This document shows positions 1 through 11,645 of a stretch of 64,000 bases of DNA, one piece after another (the first letter of the stretch is position 1; every line of letters begins with the position of its first letter). This DNA comes from Parelaphostrongylus tenuis. Its lineage: Eukaryota; Nematoda; Chromadorea; Rhabditida; Metastrongylidae. The DNA lies in NCBI GenBank assembly GCA_019055375.1, contig JAHQIW010000963.1, positions 1 to 64,000 of the forward strand, in the 5' to 3' direction. Below the pieces are notes generated by a model. That model did not search any database and had not been told where the DNA came from. It saw only the letters and a program-made list of their open reading frames with translations. The position numbers and the translations under genes are program-made.

Positions 1-2189
1 ACGCATCGCTTAATACATTAGAGAGGGTAGATTAAAGAGTTTGCAGTTGTGCACAATCACAGGAGGACTTTAGCGGTTGCGGGACGAGAAACGAATGAAA
101 AGTGTTAGGACCCACGTGGAAATTCACTCGTCCAAGTATTTGAGCAAGGCCTAAAAATCACTTCATAAACGCCTTTCAGTAAAAGCCTCTAACACGTGTA
201 AAGCAGCGTAGCTCATTAAAACACAACCACCACTGTAAGACTTTTATTTCCTTTGCATGACCAGCCATCCCATTCATTACGTTGATCCCAGAACTTACAT
301 TCAAATCGTTTCCCCGCATTCGTCCCTCACAAAAATCTATGATCATTTGCGTTTGCTTCCGCTGCTGCATAGAGATTTCGTATCGTCTATGAATATTGTA
401 AGATGCTCGTCTAGGCGATCGCGCTTGAATGAGAAAAGAGGAGAAAATGAAGCATTATAATGGGCTGTTCTTGGTTTAGGTTCTTTCGAAAAGAACACAA
501 AAATATCCAGAAGATCTTTTTGGAGGATAATGTCCTATTCTTTGTTTAGAATCGAAATATCGCTCAGGTGACACTTTGACGGTATTACTCGTTTGAATCT
601 CTCGGGCGTTCCTCAACAAAATTCGGACAAAAAATCGTCCAATGTTTGCTAATCACAGATACAGCATGATAATAACGTCATCATACTCATCTCAGTCTTG
701 ATATCATCGACGACTCTGCGTGTGTTGGAATGTGTTAAAGCAAACAATGAGATGACCACAGATAAACTTTACGCTGAGAATAAGACATCTGTACTCTTCA
801 AACTTCTCAAAGGTACATTTATTATAATGACGAATATAGAATCTTCTATGAGACTCTACATTTTCATTCGGAAAAGAAGTTTTGTCAGTGTCAAGGAAAA
901 ACCGCCGTTTCGTCTGATGTCATCGCAACCAGGTATTCAACACACACCGTCGTCACTACTTCAGGTGTCAATGCAAAGTCAGTTTTTTTTTTGGAGAAAA
1001 AGAATACCAGTAAGCTCACGGTCGTATCGGCGACTATTCTCGTAAGGGTGGCCAACTGGATTAGCAGAATGTCTGAGAGCAACCAACGCTTTGATAGAGC
1101 TTCTTCTTTATGGAGCATGAGTGCTCAATACCGCAATTCCAACGTGCTAGATTGTCTGGAATTCTTATTTGTTCAAAATGTAATGTATAATGTCATTTGA
1201 ACACTAAATATAAGAACTCGATAATCTTTTCATTCGCAACTTTGAATAGGATGTTTCCAAGCCGATTTGGTTATGAGGAATATGTAACGACAGTTGAATG
1301 TATCCTCAAATTTGTTGTATTAGGTGAGTATCTAGAGATATATCGTACTGAGATAGATAGTATTAGCATTAGGTAAGAAGCAAGTCAATTAGCGTGCTAA
1401 AACTGCTTGCAGTAACACTTTGTGGGCCGATCTCCATGAGCAATAGGTTTGCTGTTTTCTGAAGTACTTGAAGAGAAAATCAGCATAATCTTGCCAAACT
1501 TCATATATATAAAATCTTTTGTGATCATAGAAAGTTGTGAAGCACATTATGAGGCCTGTCCAGTTGTTTCTTCGTCTGAAAAGAAAGAGTAAAGCCAGAT
1601 TCTGTAGAATTAAATCGCAAGCTCATTGGTACCTTGAGTTTGTCTGATCAACAGGTGTAAAGCTGGTGATATAAGGTTTCATTTTTTCAATGACTCTTCA
1701 CTTCGTGATTAATAAATAATAGCGGTAATGTCTGCTTTCTAAGACCAACCACTCACATGCGATGCCGATAGTTGAAAAGGTCCCTACTCATTTCACTCTT
1801 TCCATTGAGTTCACAAAAGCAATTTATAAGGGAGGTTGAGTGAAAAACTATTGAACCAATCATACAAAAACTATCATGAAAATGTTCTCTCAATACAATA
1901 ATCAAACTTACTAATTGAAAAAATTCTCCTCACTTTAGCTGCATATTCATGTCTGCACGGTTAGAAACCTTAAGAACAATGCGATTGATTTCGACACATT
2001 TTTTTGGAAGTTTTCAAGTATCGCTCCAAAACATTCTAGGTTTAAAAAAAGTGCTCAGAATTTTCTACATTTTCCATGGATGAATGCATTTTGATTCAAC
2101 AGCAATTGCGATACCTCTACACATTGAGAATCATGGACTGCCGAATAATCCTTCCATTGAACTATTTTTGAGATGCTGATCTTCACACG
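1..2189. other. No recognised gene; one weak exon candidate
   Basis: No conserved domain or repeat family was recognised on either strand. The only coding-like piece is 696-812 (+), between an acceptor ending CTCAG and a donor GTACAT, open for 38 codons in one frame and starting and ending in phase 1. No partner exon or family was found, so it may be chance. Confidence 0.3.
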
Positions 2190-2325
2190 AGATCCGTACC
2201 CGTATTTCACACTTTGCAAGGATGCATGCTAACCATTTCACTACCGACGCTCCTGTTCTGCCATCATTCTTTCCGCAACGCAAAGCATCGATCGGTCAGC
2301 AACCAACCATTTCGAAAGTAATTCC
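2190..2325 (-). repeat. tRNA-like dispersed repeat, family S3
   Basis: Degenerate minus-strand copy of a short repeat seen five more times before 7.2 kb. On the minus strand it has a rearranged tRNA-like A-box region (cgtcggtagtgaaatgg) and a 3' flank around GGTTGGTTGCTGAC. It is too diverged to be a functional tRNA. Confidence 0.55.
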
Positions 2326-3632
2326 CATGTCACTATTACGCAAATGAAGGATAACCTTCGAATTTCGTTTTAGATATTGAATAATTTGACTTTAACTTGT
2401 CTGTATACCAAAGATTCTTTGGATCATGGCCTTATCTGAAACACAGAAATGTAGGTGATTTGTTTCCAAATCAAAGGTATAGTCACAAGATAACCACTTT
2501 GTAACGTAATATGGTTTTCTGGTACGTGATTGAAGCGGTAGAATGTCTGACCTCAATCTAGTTTTACATATTGATTCGGCTCAAAATAGTCTACCACCAC
2601 ACTATTGCTAAAATCTGTCTGACTGCACCATCAAAGAAAGGTTTGTCGTCACGGCCATGTCAAGAGATCGTATTTTTATCTAAAATCTTAGCTAAAAGTG
2701 AAGAGTGTCAAAAATCTTCGCCATCCTGATGTAAAATTACTTTCAAGGTGGTAAATCTTCCGTCGAATCACGAAACTGGTAACTAATCGTGGCAACGACG
2801 TGAGAGAGGCCTATGAGTTGAAGTATGAACTCCAAGAAACCACAATGGTTGAACAACTCTGAACTTGCACAGTATTTGATCAACTCTTTTCTGCGCCAAG
2901 ATTCGATCAAGTCGTAAGCTAAAATGCTCCATCTTTCTTCCAAGAAAATGGAGATAAGTTGCGAGAGGCGAGGTTTTTTCTCAGCAAAATTTTTTTTTTT
3001 TGCATATGACCGGCAATACGAGATACGCCTGAGCGAAGATTACAGTCTGCTAGTCAAAAAATCCAGAAGCTTATGCAGTATTCAGACCACCTCTTCGGGC
3101 AACAAAATGAGATACCATCTCCACAATTTTTGAATAAAACTGTGAAAGCGAGACTTGATCCTAATTAGGCACATCTGGCATTCCTGATGATAGATGTGGA
3201 TTGAAAAAAATTTACAGGCAAAATTAATTTTTCACAGAGACTTCTTTTTACTAAGATGCTTAATAGTTTTTTTTTTAAGTAGCGGTGATTAACAGAACGA
3301 AGTCAACAATTAGGAAAGTTTGAACGAGATTTACATATGTAGTATCTTAGAACATTATCGTGCATAGATGGATGTGTTTTTTTAACACTAGCTGCTATCA
3401 CACATTAGTGAGCAGATCCCAGCACTTTTTGCATACCATTACTGGATCCGTAGTTGACAAGGATCTCCGAATATTTCACGTGCGGCCTCCGGTACCGGCT
3501 TAAGAATTTCATTTTTTTCAATCAGTCTCACCATATACTGGCTGAAACGACTTATTCTTGCAAACTTGAAGGTAGCTAAGCCTTCTGTTGACTGATTACA
3601 AGAAAGTGTTAAGAGATTCAAACCCTACAGAC
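2326..3632. other. No recognised feature
   Basis: Intergenic, AT-rich, with poly-T runs. Short open frames on both strands (for example 2,743-2,943 minus and 3,439-3,621 minus) show no domain, no splice context and no match elsewhere in the window. Confidence 0.5.
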
Positions 3633-3746
3633 AAGTCTGATACCCGCCTTCTTCAGAGCCTGGACGTATATAGTATTAGTCTATCTTAGAACATTATAGA
3701 CTAATACTATATACGTCCAGGCTCTGAAGAAGGCAAGTCTGATACC
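3633..3746. mobile_element. Hairpin insertion with 39-bp perfect arms and 12-bp flanking direct repeats
   Basis: Arms 3,646-3,684 and 3,696-3,734 are exact reverse complements around an 11-nt loop. The 12-mer AAGTCTGATACC stands directly outside at 3,633-3,644 and 3,735-3,746, as expected of a target-site duplication. The arm sequence (CCAGGCTCTGAAGAAGGC and the AT-rich stretch before it) matches the tail of the Penelope-like copies near 60.9 kb. The insertion therefore looks like an inverted dimer of a Penelope terminus. The partial motif CTGAAGA is the first core box of a hammerhead; the second box (GAAA) is missing because the arm ends at AAGGC. Confidence 0.75.
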
Positions 3747-4514
3747 GTTACTGATCCGAAGAGATGGTTGGCTCGATAAGCCCAGTACGTAACGAACCAG
3801 TGAGCGCGTTTGTATTGCAGGGCTCCTCCACTCATAGCACTATTTGCGCCCTTAATTAGTCCCATTTAGCTCAGCACAATACAAGATCTCCTCTCATTTT
3901 GGTTCTCACCCTTGTCGCAACTCAGGAGACTCCCTTGCTCTACACAATGCCCAGTAAGTGCCTATGGTAGAGTGATGACAGCTAACTCTTTCTTCAAACG
4001 AAAAACGTTTGACCAGTATACAAAAGATCAATGACGATTGAAGGCATAGCCAAACCCACACTACAACTTCATTGCCTCTGTGTTTGACGGTTTCAATGTT
4101 ACGAAACGAAATGAACAAGTGCTGCCGATCAGATGAGTAAGCGCGAACAAATGCCTAAATATATGCATGGAAACAATCCCAAATTCTTACATACTTTACT
4201 ACTCAATTAACCGTCGTTAAATGGTTATACTGTCATAGATCATCCGTTTTATTGATATAGCAGCTTCGAAAACCTTTTGTCATCATATCGTGTAAGTAAA
4301 TGTCTAATGTTAAATATCTGAACTTTACCGATGATAGTATATTTGATATGAAAGTTATTAATGAGATGAATAACAATGAAACGATTGCATTGTGTGATGG
4401 TGTTTGAAAGCAGCGAGATGAAAGCTCCTGAGGAATCTCCGCAGTTTTAGCAGGAAAAATAACGAAATCCTATATGTCAGAGACAGGAATTATTTATATT
4501 TAATCGCTTTATAG
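3747..4514. other. No recognised feature
   Basis: No gene, RNA or repeat family seen. A minus-strand open frame at 3,906-4,118 has no domain or splice signals that make sense. Confidence 0.45.
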
Positions 4515-4690
4515 TGGTGGTGTGATTATACAAATATACCCAATGATCTTCAGTGACGAGCAAAACTTTCGTGTCAGGCGGTAATTAACGCGCATTTCAT
4601 CTTCGGGGGCTCGTGATATGAGCAACTGCACTACTGACGCCTGTAATTCAACCACTCTTTCTAAGCTACCATTACTCAAAAGCGTTCAAA
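4515..4690 (-). repeat. tRNA-like dispersed repeat, family S3
   Basis: Minus-strand copy. Read on the minus strand it shows CAGGCGTCAGTAGTGCAG followed by a region related to GGGTGAAATGCGGGTTCGAG of better copies. The B-box is degraded. Confidence 0.55.
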
Positions 4691-5354
4691 AAGAAAGATC
4701 TTTGGTCAATAACACATATGTCCAATCTCTGCCAATGTAACTGATCAATGGCAATATCGACTAGCCAAAACGTTGACGGTTGATTGCTAAGAGATTGATG
4801 TGTTGATGAAAACCTTCTCGAATATCAATTTTGCTTTGAAATCGATAAGATCTGAGCTATTTAAGGACTTCCAAAAATCCAGCGAAAAGCTAACTGTCGG
4901 CCCCCAAACGAGTAAATAAAGAAACGAAGTTTGAAATATAACTTCTAGCTTATCAATGAAATCGCCAAGATTTGAGTTTCTGAATGATAACTGAAAGTCT
5001 AGACAAAATTTCTGTTTTCTCACAAAGGACTTTAACCATTTGCCCCGAATGGGCTAAGGTCGAACTAACTAGCTTCAGCACCTAAAGCATATAACATAAC
5101 TATGTTACATCTGTGACGCATTAGAGTGCGCTTATTCAAAAAGATTGTTACGAAGTCTGGATCTCAAGACATATGGATTCATTGATGCAAACAAACTATT
5201 GACAAAAAGATCTCCTAAGGTTACTTTTGAGTTTCCAATCAAATGCAGTCCCATTTCCAGGTGCAGTTTTGTGGACACAATGTTAAGCACCTGAGTCGGC
5301 TTTGTCGATGTCAAACATCACATCCTTGGCTTTCGTAAAATAGCATATTATAAT

Positions 5355-5570
5355 GCTTACAAATATAGCCAATGTGTTGAGCGATGTATAAACCCTTGCG
5401 CCAGGCGGTACCTGAAACCCGCATCTCATCCTATCCGGGGTGCGTGATCTATCCCGCTGCGCTATCGACGCCTGGTTTCTTACCACTCTTCCTCTGCTAT
5501 AGCGCATCAATCTGTCAGCATTCAACCATCAACGGTTTTGTCTGGCAGGCGACACCGACATTGAACTCAC
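5355..5570 (-). repeat. tRNA-like dispersed repeat, family S3
   Basis: One of the better S3 copies. On the minus strand CAGGCGTCGATAGCGCAG leads into a GGATAGGATGAGATGCGGG block. The 3' flank has the family pieces ACCGTTGATGGTTG and TGACAGATTGATGCGC. Dispersal and decay point to a tRNA-derived SINE rather than a tRNA gene. Confidence 0.65.
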
Positions 5571-6094
5571 TTAGACTTACAGATATTCGATGATATATTG
5601 AATTCAAGGATGCAGGTAGGCAATGCAAAACTCTTTCAGTCGCTAACCATCCTGCTCGAGAAGAGCCAGTAATATTACGACACGAAAGTTTTCATAGCTT
5701 CAAACACATAGTGCTTACTGATTAAGCGAAAGTACAAACCTGATACAGAAAATATTCATTTGGTTGAAGTTTTGACGCGCTTTGTCTTCTTCAAAGCCGA
5801 ATTGCACAAGCCGAGTTCCACAGTCGTTTGACTTCGTTGTGGAATTCCTTCGTTTAGTTCGATTCGGATCATCGGAGGAAGAGCACAGGTCAAATGAGAA
5901 CTTTTTAGTAATAATTTAATAGTAAGTAATTAATTCTCCAAGTAGACATTATATGCCTTCAATCTCCGTTGTATGCTACAAGCAACAATATATAGATCTC
6001 ATGAAGCTCACAAGAGTGACGGACAAAAACAATGAGTTACGAAAGTTTTGAAGTCAAAATAAGGTAAAGAAACAGAATGCTTTATATTATAACG

Positions 6095-6325
6095 CTTTCA
6101 GCGGTGGTATGATGTTCTGATTATACCCAATGATAATGAATCGTGTACGAAAGCTTGATGTCAGCCGGGGCTCGAACACGCAATTCTCGTTCTCCAGACG
6201 CGCGTGCTTAACCAATTGCACTAGCGTCGCTTGTCTTGCCATTCTCCTTCTACGCTACAACGCATCGACCTGTCACCAAAAAGCCGCTGGCGGCTTGACG
6301 TGGTAGTCGATATCGCTTTAAAGCA
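6095..6325 (-). repeat. tRNA-like dispersed repeat, family S3
   Basis: Minus-strand copy with AAGCGACGCTAGTGCAATTG, then CGTGTTCGAGCCCC as an intact-looking B-box region, and the family flank TGACAGGTCGATGCGTTG. Confidence 0.65.
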
Positions 6326-6348
6326 GCTCACTAAAAGGCATTCTGTTT

Positions 6349-6427
6349 GATCATACATATATGTATATATATACATATATATGTACATATATACATATTC
6401 AAATGTATATGTATATATGTATATATG
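6349..6427. repeat. AT-rich microsatellite, partly palindromic
   Basis: Alternating ATAC/ATAT/GTAT repeats that can fold on themselves. It abuts the LINE 3' fragment that follows, a common position for simple repeats at LINE tails. Confidence 0.85.
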
Positions 6428-6673
6428 TTTCGGCGGCAACCGATGGACGAGAGCCGTTACCGACTGGATCGTCGGGATATCAAGCGCTCTACAGAAAGAC
6501 CACCGACCCGTTGGTCTGATTTCTTCGCAAAAGGCATAGAAGAAGAATGTGATGCTCAGCGAATATCTAGAGTGTGGAGGACAAACTGGGCTAATTTTCC
6601 GCGCGATAGGAAAAAATGGAAGTTTGGCTGGTCCTCGCTCGAGTCACTCGACGATCAACGGGACGACAGGTGA
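6428..6673 (+). pseudogene. RTE-type LINE, C-terminal fragment of the endonuclease/reverse transcriptase ORF
   Basis: The frame contains RPPTRWSDFFAKGIEEE followed by WRTNWANFPRDRKKWK. That pattern (Arg-rich stretch, GRPP-x-RW, then W-x-RDR-x-W) is the usual C-terminal tail of RTE-clade retrotransposon polyproteins, which are abundant in strongylid nematodes. Everything upstream, including the reverse transcriptase and endonuclease domains, is missing, so this is a dead 5'-truncated copy typical of target-primed integration. The frame is open only as a remnant. Confidence 0.75.
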
Positions 6674-6714
6674 TTATATATATAGAATATTTGTTAGCAA
6701 ATATGGCTTGCTAA

Positions 6715-6895
6715 ACGAAATCGTTGAAAGTTGGTTGCTGACAGACTGATGCGTTGTGGCGTAGAAAGAGTGATCGCCAAACAGGCGTCGATAGCAAATG
6801 CTTGAGCGCGCTCCCCCGCAGAGGGTGAAATGCGGGTTCAAGTCTCAATTGACGTCAAAGTTTTGCACATCACTCAAATCATTGGGTAAAGAAAC
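6715..6895 (+). repeat. tRNA-like dispersed repeat, family S3
   Basis: Plus-strand copy: GTTGGTTGCTGACAGACTGATGCGTTG flank, then CAGGCGTCGATAGCAAATG and GGGTGAAATGCGGGTTCAAG. It sits head-to-head with opposite-strand pieces on both sides. Confidence 0.65.
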
Positions 6896-6896
6896 C

Positions 6897-7160
6897 GATT
6901 TCTCTAAGTTACAACGCATCAGCCCGTCAGCAACCAACCATCAACGGTTTAGCTTATGTAGGCGATATGAACACTGAACTGTTGACGGTTGGTTGTTGAC
7001 AGATAAATACGTTGTAGTGTAGAAAGAATGGTGTCAAAGCAAGCGTCCATAGTGCAACGGTTTAAGCACGCGCCTCGGGTAGGGTGAAATGTGGGTTCGA
7101 GTCCAATTAAACGCAACCGTTTTGCACATCACTTTAGATTTGTTGATACATTATAACATC
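6897..7160 (+). repeat. tRNA-like S3 copy with an inverted flank
   Basis: 6,897-6,960 carries the family flank in minus orientation (ACGCATCAGCCCGTCAGC). From about 6,975 the same flank recurs in plus orientation and leads into the tRNA-like module with AGCAAGCGTCCATAGTGCAA and GTGGGTTCGAGTCC, the best B-box in the family. The paired flanks make a small palindrome around 6,968. Confidence 0.65.
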
Positions 7161-7409
7161 ATATCACTTCTAAAAGAGGTTAAGTATAAAGAATACCGTT
7201 TGATTTTTAGAAATATCACCAAATTATAAGAGAATTTGTATATTGCAAAAAAGTTTAATCACCACTAAGCATGCATAGAACTTCAACTCATTGGATCAAC
7301 GTGTAATGAAAGATCAACATAGGACTTTCTCGGTAGATTTTGACTTTCTTGACAGTCTGATCGACTTTGCTATTCTTTCTGGATAGTGTGCACCCCTCTG
7401 GATGCACAC

Positions 7410-7410
<1 letters not shown>

Positions 7411-7457
<47 letters not shown>
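7411..7457. repeat. (AT)n microsatellite
   Basis: About 22 uninterrupted AT dinucleotides. Confidence 0.95.
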
Positions 7458-7460
<3 letters not shown>

Positions 7461-7574
7461 GAAAACTACATATATATCATGCCTATGTCTAGACACCTTG
7501 TTCATTTTCGACACAGCGCTCACGCCAAAGTTATCTAGTTATTCAGTAGCTTGCAGGTGACACTTTTGACACTT

Positions 7575-7795
7575 TATTATCCTAAGAAAACTGAGTGGTT
7601 AAAACACGGCTCCAGGCGGGAATCCAACCCGCGTTTCATCCTATCCGGGGACGCGTGCTCTACCACTACACCAGTGAGGCACATTTGCCCGACCACTCAT
7701 TCTTCTACATCTCAATGTTAGCTAGCAGCCATCAACCTTTGACAGGTTTGGTCGGGTATGCGATATCGCTTTATAAACCCAGTTGACATGTGTAA
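7575..7795 (-). repeat. tRNA-like dispersed repeat, family S4
   Basis: Read on the minus strand: TGGTGTAGTGGTAGAGC (A-box like), then CGCGGGTTGGATTCCCGCC (B-box and T-arm like), in a layout like tRNA-Gly or tRNA-Glu. The flank GCGATATCGC and GGTTTGGTCGGG recurs at 55.5 and 55.9 kb, which marks a mobile family rather than a tRNA gene. The anticodon arm is not convincing. Confidence 0.65.
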
Positions 7796-8149
7796 ATAAA
7801 GTCATTTAGTGATCCGGCAGTGTGGAGCGGCGGATACTCGCGTCAACGGGTCGACTTCATTTCACATTTAGAAAACATTCTCATTTCAAAATTGTTCTTC
7901 TTTCTGCCTGGTTGCATAAGCACAAAAAGCGGGAGTAAGTATATTTTTCCATCATGTCTTAGACTTTTTGCTGACCCGTCTTCACAATGTTTTTTTTTTT
8001 TTGCTTCACGGCTCCCAGTACCTCTACCATTCACTTCGTTTCTCGTCTTCTTCTATAACGTCGCAGAAAAGTGTTTGAGCGAGTCTCCTTGTAATCTAAA
8101 ACATAGAGTGGCTGTGGCGCTTCATAGAGAGTTGTTTTTGACTGCCGGA

Positions 8150-8225
8150 GAGGGTTGACGGGTAGAGCTCGGCTCCACGTGTGCCGCGATAATCATCACT
8201 AAAACTCGGCCACGGTTCCCCCAAA
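8150..8225 (-). repeat. tRNA-like repeat, family S2, partial
   Basis: The minus strand reads CCGTGGCCGAGT, then CGCGGCACACGTGGAGCCGA, matching the head of the copies at 51.9 and 53.5 kb. Only the head remains. Confidence 0.55.
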
Positions 8226-8417
8226 AGTCGGTAACAGAAAGACCATCATTTTGAATTTGTTACATATCAAGTTTGGAGAAAGTGTGCAGTGTGATAACAT
8301 TAAAATCCCAATATCAGTTAGAGCAAACACTACTATTGCTGCCGCTGTTCCTATAGATCTGGTGTTCAGGCGAATTATCCATCATTTAGAGGGCAAGGGA
8401 GAGGGAAAGCGGACCTG

Positions 8418-8690
8418 AAGCCGTAATGGCCAGTGGAGCTCGGCGTAGTTCGAGGCGGAGCCGATTTCCTAACTCCAGTACTCTCCGGCAATCAATGACA
8501 AATCCCTTGCGGAACGTCACCACCTCGGTTATCCTAGTGTATCAAGAGGTGCTCAAACAGTAAAATACGAGGTCGTGAAAAAGAAATCTCAATGAAGTGA
8601 TGAACGCGAGGAGACATTTTGAATAGTACGAGAACTGGGATCTACACAATGAGAGAGCTGTGATACGGGCCAAGTAAAATAATAAGATGG
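8418..8690 (+). repeat. tRNA-like repeat, family S2, degenerate full-length copy
   Basis: Starts CCGTAATGGCCAGTGGAGCT, continues through GCGGAACGTCACCACCTCG and ends near AACTGGGATCTACACAATG. The three landmarks occur in the same order in the copies at 51.9 and 53.5 kb. Confidence 0.55.
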
Positions 8691-9489
8691 AAGAGATCTA
8701 TAGTTTGACTCATCCTGCTTTGACGCGTTGTAGCAAAGTCATACAGTTCAGCTAGTAGCTCATCTTGTCACTCATCATCGTGTTCCGATCCGATCAGCGC
8801 TCTTTCTCATTATACAATTGTGTTCAAATACTCATTTTCTGCAAAATAAACGCAACTCGTTAATAGGGAAAAAATTACATGCAAGGCCTTTTATTTAAGT
8901 GGCTAACAAAGTTAACATTAGAATATTACGATTTCACTGTCGCTGAAGTGGCGGATTTTACAATAAAGTGAAGGGATGCATAACGTGTTAGCTATTTAAG
9001 CCTTAGATCAACCCCATTTTCCAGTGAGAGCTCAAATTCAATGATGTTAAGTGATATGCAAAACGTTGAACGTCGGACGAAATCCGAACACCCATTTCAC
9101 CTTAACACCGCCGAAAGCGGTTAAATAGAAGATGAACAACTTAAATTATCGGAATTTTATTAGCTGTTCTGCAGTATCATTCTCATTTACACGTGTAGAA
9201 GTCAACATGAGCAAATCGTACGGCATTCATATGTGCCTTTTGGAAGCAACACATCTTATCTCGAACTAAAATCTTAAGTATAGTGTAATATTTTCAACTA
9301 AGTCAGCTTTGTCCTTGATCTTCCTAGCTAATAGCAAGTGCCGTTATCAACTAAGTGTGTAGGGTAAGTGTCTATAACCGATGAAAACACATATCTGATC
9401 ATGAAGTAGTCTAAGAGAGCAAAACGCCTAGTTTTTCGAAATCAGGGCTAAGAATCTTAATTCAAGAAATTGCACGACTTACTTATTCA
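8691..9489. other. No recognised feature
   Basis: AT-rich sequence with no open frame of interest, no repeat family and no RNA motif that I could recognise. Confidence 0.5.
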
Positions 9490-9653
9490 ATTTAACTGGT
9501 TGCCTACCACGGTCCCAACGGCGTGAATGGCTGCGCCCCCTGCTACCACCAGTTACGTCAGCCCTTTATATTTTCACTATGATATGCTCAAAAATTTAAG
9601 AATCTTTTCCCTTTCAAAGATGCGGTATTTTAGAAGAAGTACTCACGTTGCTC

Positions 9654-9957
9654 GCGCGCATGTTGCAGAGTGGTTAGAGGTGTTGTGTATCGCACACAAG
9701 GTTGGTGGCTCGAACCCGCGCTCATGGCTCACCAAGCTACCCATTGCTCAGAGGTCCGTGAATTAGTACTAGACTACTCTCAGACTTCTCTGGAAGAATA
9801 AGCAGCACTCGCTCGATACAGCGGGAGGCCACTGCGAGTCAATGTAATGGCCAGATATGCGTTCAGTCACCTCAAACGAAGTTAGAAATTAAAGACGAAT
9901 GCATGGCACATCCCTCGGGGATTGATCAACGTCAAGAACTTTATCCTTTTATCCTTC
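9654..9957 (+). repeat. tRNA-derived SINE-like repeat, family S1 (left arm)
   Basis: A-box-like GCAGAGTGGTTAGAGG and B-box-like GGTGGCTCGAACCCGCGC, then a roughly 230-bp tail. The tail ends with GATTGATCAACGTCAAGAAC and a TTTATCC-rich end. Eight copies occur in the window. A conserved tRNA-like head with a family-specific tail is the layout of a tRNA-derived SINE. Confidence 0.8.
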
Positions 9958-10322
9958 ATGCTCAGATTACTGGCACACCAAATCAAAAAATGTCTCATAT
10001 AGTGATACCGTAATATAAGCGATGACTCTATATAATTTATTCATCACTATTTATCGAACAATTTTCAATTAATAATAATAGTTTCCAACATTTTTCAACT
10101 TATGTCAACATAATTTGTTTACATCTAACGTAACGCAGGGAAGCAAAACATTGGCGCAATTTAAATAATACGACAGTACAGTAAATACAGTACAAATGCA
10201 ATGAGTACTTATAAAATATCTGTTTCTTATTTACAAGCAGCAATCACGTAACATCGCCGGAGTTACAGAGATGTGCGGGATTATAGAACTCCGAGCAGAA
10301 ATGTGCTTTAGATTTAACACAT

Positions 10323-11645
10323 CTAGTATTTGTTTTTAACATGATTTTGAATATAAAAGGAGCTTTTTTTTAGCCGACATCTTTTTATACCACTCACATC
10401 GGCGACGGTTTTCGTGCGAAATCTTTCTAGAACGCCACTAAGCGTCGCTGAAGGAGAGTTGTCTCTGAGATAATTGACATAAACCGCTTCCTTGAACTCA
10501 ATGAGTGTAATTCGTTCTTTGTTGGCGCAGTATGTTCTATGAGCTTTCAACAGCAGTATGTTGTAGACGAAATGAAAGAGGATACGCACGACCGAAAGAA
10601 GGGTATTATAGATTATAAAGCTAAGAAGTAGCAAATGCATGTATTATCATTTAGTCCTCCTAAAGAGAAGAGAATAGGCAGAAATCTGGTCCATGAGGTG
10701 CACAAACTCCTTATTATTGTTGCAATTTTCCACAACTCAAAGCTTCTTTGTGTCCGAACTCACGTCGGAGCTGCATGCTGTCGAAAGCACCTGCACTTCT
10801 CTCTTGTCAAACCATCTATGTACCATCACGCCATTCCGATTTTGCACAGCTCTCCACCCGCCCCTACGCAGTTTCTCCTGCGTGAACTTCTTTGGTATAC
10901 CGCCCCGCGTGTTATTGCAGGTTCCGGTCACGTATGTATTCTTCTGCGACAGTTTTTCCATAAGGACAACAATGGTATACCCGTTGTCGGCGTACAGGTG
11001 TCTTCCTTGAACTAGCAGGCGCTCCATAGAATCTATCACCACATGTTCCGATGAAAGCTCGCCGAATTTTTGAGATGTATCCGCACCTGTATATATCATT
11101 GCCTTAAACGTGTATCCTCATTCACCACAAACTTTGAAAATTTTCATAATGATTCTGTTACCTTTGCAAGGGGCGTACTGGCAGAACTTGGTTCCTCCGC
11201 TAATGGTACCACCGACTCGTTGATACATACGCCTCTTCCCGGCTTGTACACAGCTTTGCAGTTGCTATCCACTACTTCCACCAGTTGTCTTAAAGAGCTT
11301 GTTCTGTGTGTTAGCTTCGTCATTGTCGACTGCATGTAAATGGGTCATGATTTTATAGTATCAATATCTTGGCATGATATGTGAGGCCATTTAAACTCCC
11401 ACAAGACCCGGACGACTGCTCCAGTAATCGTTCAGTTGTGGCATTCGAAGGACAGACATTTTCAAACAAACGGCAATAAATGTCCTCATTACTTCGATCG
11501 TCGTCTCATTCCAATGTTACACTTTTTGGCGGCCGAAAGCATTTGTCTGCTCCACGATCAGGTGCCAAACACCGTTCATGAAGACTTCAAAGAATCCACT
11601 GGATCCCGGCAGACGCGGAGTTCCAGTGGCAGGAGTTTCAACGGC
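10323..11645 (-). pseudogene. piggyBac transposase relic (DDE_Tnp_1_7), frameshifted
   Basis: Order on the minus strand: near 11,640-11,390 a segment with FFEVFMN, LIVEQTN and LNDYWSSRPG, typical of the piggyBac N-terminal half. 11,388-11,144 holds VYKPGRGVCINESVVPL, matching the GKDVCVDESMVPF-type block that carries a catalytic Asp in active piggyBac; here the Asp is Asn (CINES), so the copy could not cut. 11,099-10,737 holds IYTGADTS, GRHLYADNGYT and KRGG-like blocks, including the YTGADT and LYVDNFYTS motifs, with the Asp of the latter (YADN) kept. 10,640-10,323 is the C-terminal tail. Stops and frame changes separate the blocks. No intact ORF remains. Confidence 0.8.

Noticed and set aside
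7585..7680. Functional tRNA gene on the minus strand
   Set aside because: A- and B-box-like words are present, but the acceptor stem and anticodon arm do not pair convincingly, and the same flanks recur at 55.5 and 55.9 kb, so it is a dispersed repeat.
7820..8158. 112-codon open frame
   Set aside because: Low-complexity Phe runs from poly-T, no domain, no splice context.
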